NCBI GenBank assembly: GCA_030765055.1
Contig: CM060950.1
Location: 16,970,966-17,034,965 of the forward strand
Length of the DNA: 64,000 bases
Direction: 5' to 3'
Origin: Mantis religiosa
Taxonomy: Eukaryota > Arthropoda > Insecta > Mantodea > Mantidae
A program made the position numbers and the translations under genes. The first letter of the stretch is position 1, and every line of letters starts with the position of its first letter. The notes beneath the pieces were generated by a model, which saw nothing but the letters and a program-made list of their open reading frames with translations, did no database searches and was not told the origin of the DNA. Shown in pieces: positions 62,362-64,000 of the stretch.

Positions 62362-63480
62362 TGAGGGCCGATTAAGAAGTCATGGCAACTACTTTTTATT
62401 TCCCAAACAGGCACCTATGTGGAACATATAGTATATACGGTTGAAGGTATGTTGCATGACCTTCTAAATGTTGTCACCTGATGGGGTATGGATGCAGGAA
62501 TCTCTGGAAAAATAATAGGCCAAACATAACATCTTGACATTGTTTTAGTATCATACAACCTGTTGAAAATCATTATAAACTTTTCAGCATCCTTCAAAGT
62601 AGTCTCCTCCATTATCCACAGTTTGTTGCCAGCGATGGGGAAGACGGACAAGACCATCGGCTGCATGAGTCTCGTTAATATGCACAATTCCACGCCGAAC
62701 AGCAATTTCAGTGTTGTGTGTGTGTTGGCAAAGTGTTTCCCACGCATTAGCTACGAGATCAAAGTCACAAGAACTAAGATTGTGCGAGTACAGAGGATGC
62801 AGCATCACTTCCCATCCACAACGCTGTAAACAATGTGTTACCATCTCTGCTGTGAGAGATTTAGTATTGTCGTGTAGGATTATAGCGTTGTCCAACAGTT
62901 TTGGACTTCTCTCTCGTACTGCACAATGAAGATGATACTGCAGAAATCTCGGGTAATACTGTGCATTTACAGTTCGGTCCGGAGGAACTGAATGACACAC
63001 TAACACACCTTGAGTGTCATAAGCCATTATGATCATCAGCCTTGTGGGTGGCAGATTTCGTCATACCTTATGTCTCCGTGGTGATCCAGGATGATGCCAT
63101 TCACTGGATTGTCGCTTTAATTTGGGCTTGTATGTTCTTGTCCATGTTTTGTCATTTGCAATGATGCGATTCAGCATACCGTTTCCTTCATAGAGAAATC
63201 TTTCCAGATTGATGCAACTTGTCTCATATCGTGTCCACTTCTCTACCTCAGTTAAGTAATGTGGTACCCACTTTACAGCAATCTTTTGCACATTTGAGTC
63301 CTGTCGTAGGATTAAGCACACTGTGGAAGCAGGAATGCCTGTATGCTGTGCTAATTCCAGCACAGTCCAATGCCTGATGTCTTTGAGGCACTATTCCATA
63401 ACAGCCACCAATACAGCCTTGTGGGCTGACACAGAACATCTCCACTGTGAGACAGGTCAACAGTTGAATCTCTTCCTTCT
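62362..63480 (-). pseudogene. mariner-family transposase remnant
   Basis: Minus-strand pieces: HTGIPASTVCLILRQDSNVQ, VKWVPHYLTEVEK, IANDKTWTRTYKPKLKRQSS with EWHHPGSPRRHKV (first Asp region; Asp present in NDKTW), VLVCHSVPPDRTVNAQYYPR, AIILHDNTKSLTAEMV (second Asp), HPLYSHNLSSCDFDLV (third Asp), LPHRWQQTVDNGGDYFEGC. A stop and frameshift near 63050 break it. The left end TATGAGGGCCGATTAAGAAG looks terminal; the right end was not matched. Confidence 0.87.
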
Positions 63481-63585
63481 TTGGTACTGTACGTTATGGT
63501 GAAGCCCTATTACCCAGTGCTTGCTGCAGCTCTACGTGGCATATGCATGCATTGCAGCTGCATAGAACAGCTGTTTTTATGTACT

Positions 63586-64000
63586 GTGGCTTTGTGGGTT
63601 CGTGAAATGAAAAGTCCAATTTCACCACTCAAAACTGTTCTTTATTTCCACCGACTTACAGTTTAAACACTTGCCAATTACACAGAATTACGTACTGCAC
63701 CCAATTACAATTCACCAGTTCGTCCGTTACAACTTCACTTGTACTTGCGATTACGTCAACTCCGTTACTCATACACAGTTATGTACAGTCTTCCGTTGCA
63801 CAATCTTCTCGTTCATTAACACGCCGCTCCCCTTGCTAGCACGTCACTGACTAACTCTGCCTTCTTACACCAAGAACTGTCTCTCACTCACACTGACTAA
63901 CTGACTAACTAACTGTCTCTCTGAAACCCCTTTTATAGGAATGTCACTGCTTTCTCGACTTCTCCAGTTTCCAAAGGAAGGTTCCAGATGATAAAAAGAT
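63586..64000 (-). mobile_element. LTR, copy 5, runs off the window
   Basis: Minus strand: TATAAAAGG near 63935, AATAAAGAACAGTTTTGAG near 63640, then AAATTGGACTTTTCATTTCA and CGAACCCACAAAGCCACA ending at 63586. The U3 start lies beyond 64000. Whether an internal region follows cannot be seen, so it may be solo or part of a full element. Confidence 0.85.

Noticed and set aside
60239..64000. Last IDH3G exon
   Set aside because: No reading matching the expected D-GG-(ST) tail with an acceptor was found, so it is left outside the window.

Overview
The window looks like an insect nuclear chromosome. It is AT-rich, the one recognisable host gene has tiny exons and introns of 3 to 13 kb, and the space between exons is packed with several tRNA-derived SINE families, mariner, hAT, Harbinger-like and Penelope-like elements, solo LTRs and microsatellites. 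The exon protein is closest, from memory, to insect mitochondrial NAD-isocitrate dehydrogenase gamma subunits. One SINE family (called B here) resembles SINEs I recall from cockroach and termite genomes, so a large-genome polyneopteran is my guess; the species cannot be fixed from sequence alone. HOST GENE: seven plus-strand exons (22194-22250, 34831-34934, 40899-41014, 47717-47907, 51611-51744, 54922-55153, 60052-60238) splice in a consistent frame into about 340 residues of the regulatory gamma-type subunit of mitochondrial isocitrate dehydrogenase (NAD). The mitochondrial-targeting first exon and the last exon were not found and probably lie outside the window. No other convincing host gene was seen. 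LAYOUT: 1-22 kb is upstream and holds broken transposases, SINEs, a (GT)n tract with a SINE-interrupted mariner, a GC-rich repeat with a 165-bp tandem duplication, two solo LTRs, a decayed hAT transposase and a perfect 168-bp-arm palindrome. The 22-35 kb intron holds an inverted pair of composite SINEs, a TIR element, a mariner nested in another DNA transposon, and a non-LTR reverse transcriptase. The 35-41 kb intron holds two head-to-head Penelope-like elements, one with an open reverse transcriptase/GIY-YIG frame, and a large (AAT)n tract. The 41-61 kb introns hold further nested transposons, foldbacks, solo LTRs and truncated Penelope copies. 60-64 kb holds a Harbinger-like element with three 175-bp tandem units, a decayed mariner and an LTR running off the end. 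MAIN OBSERVATION: many otherwise odd foldbacks and palindromes are ends of Penelope-like elements carrying hammerhead-ribozyme motifs (CUGANGA, stem II, GAA, then a short stem III and the cleavage C). At least four keep both conserved core boxes. Different copies carry different self-complementary stem III sequences (AACGUU, ACAUGU, ACCGGU, AUCGAU, ACUAGU), which would suit dimeric hammerheads. All of this comes from reading the sequence; no alignments or searches were run.
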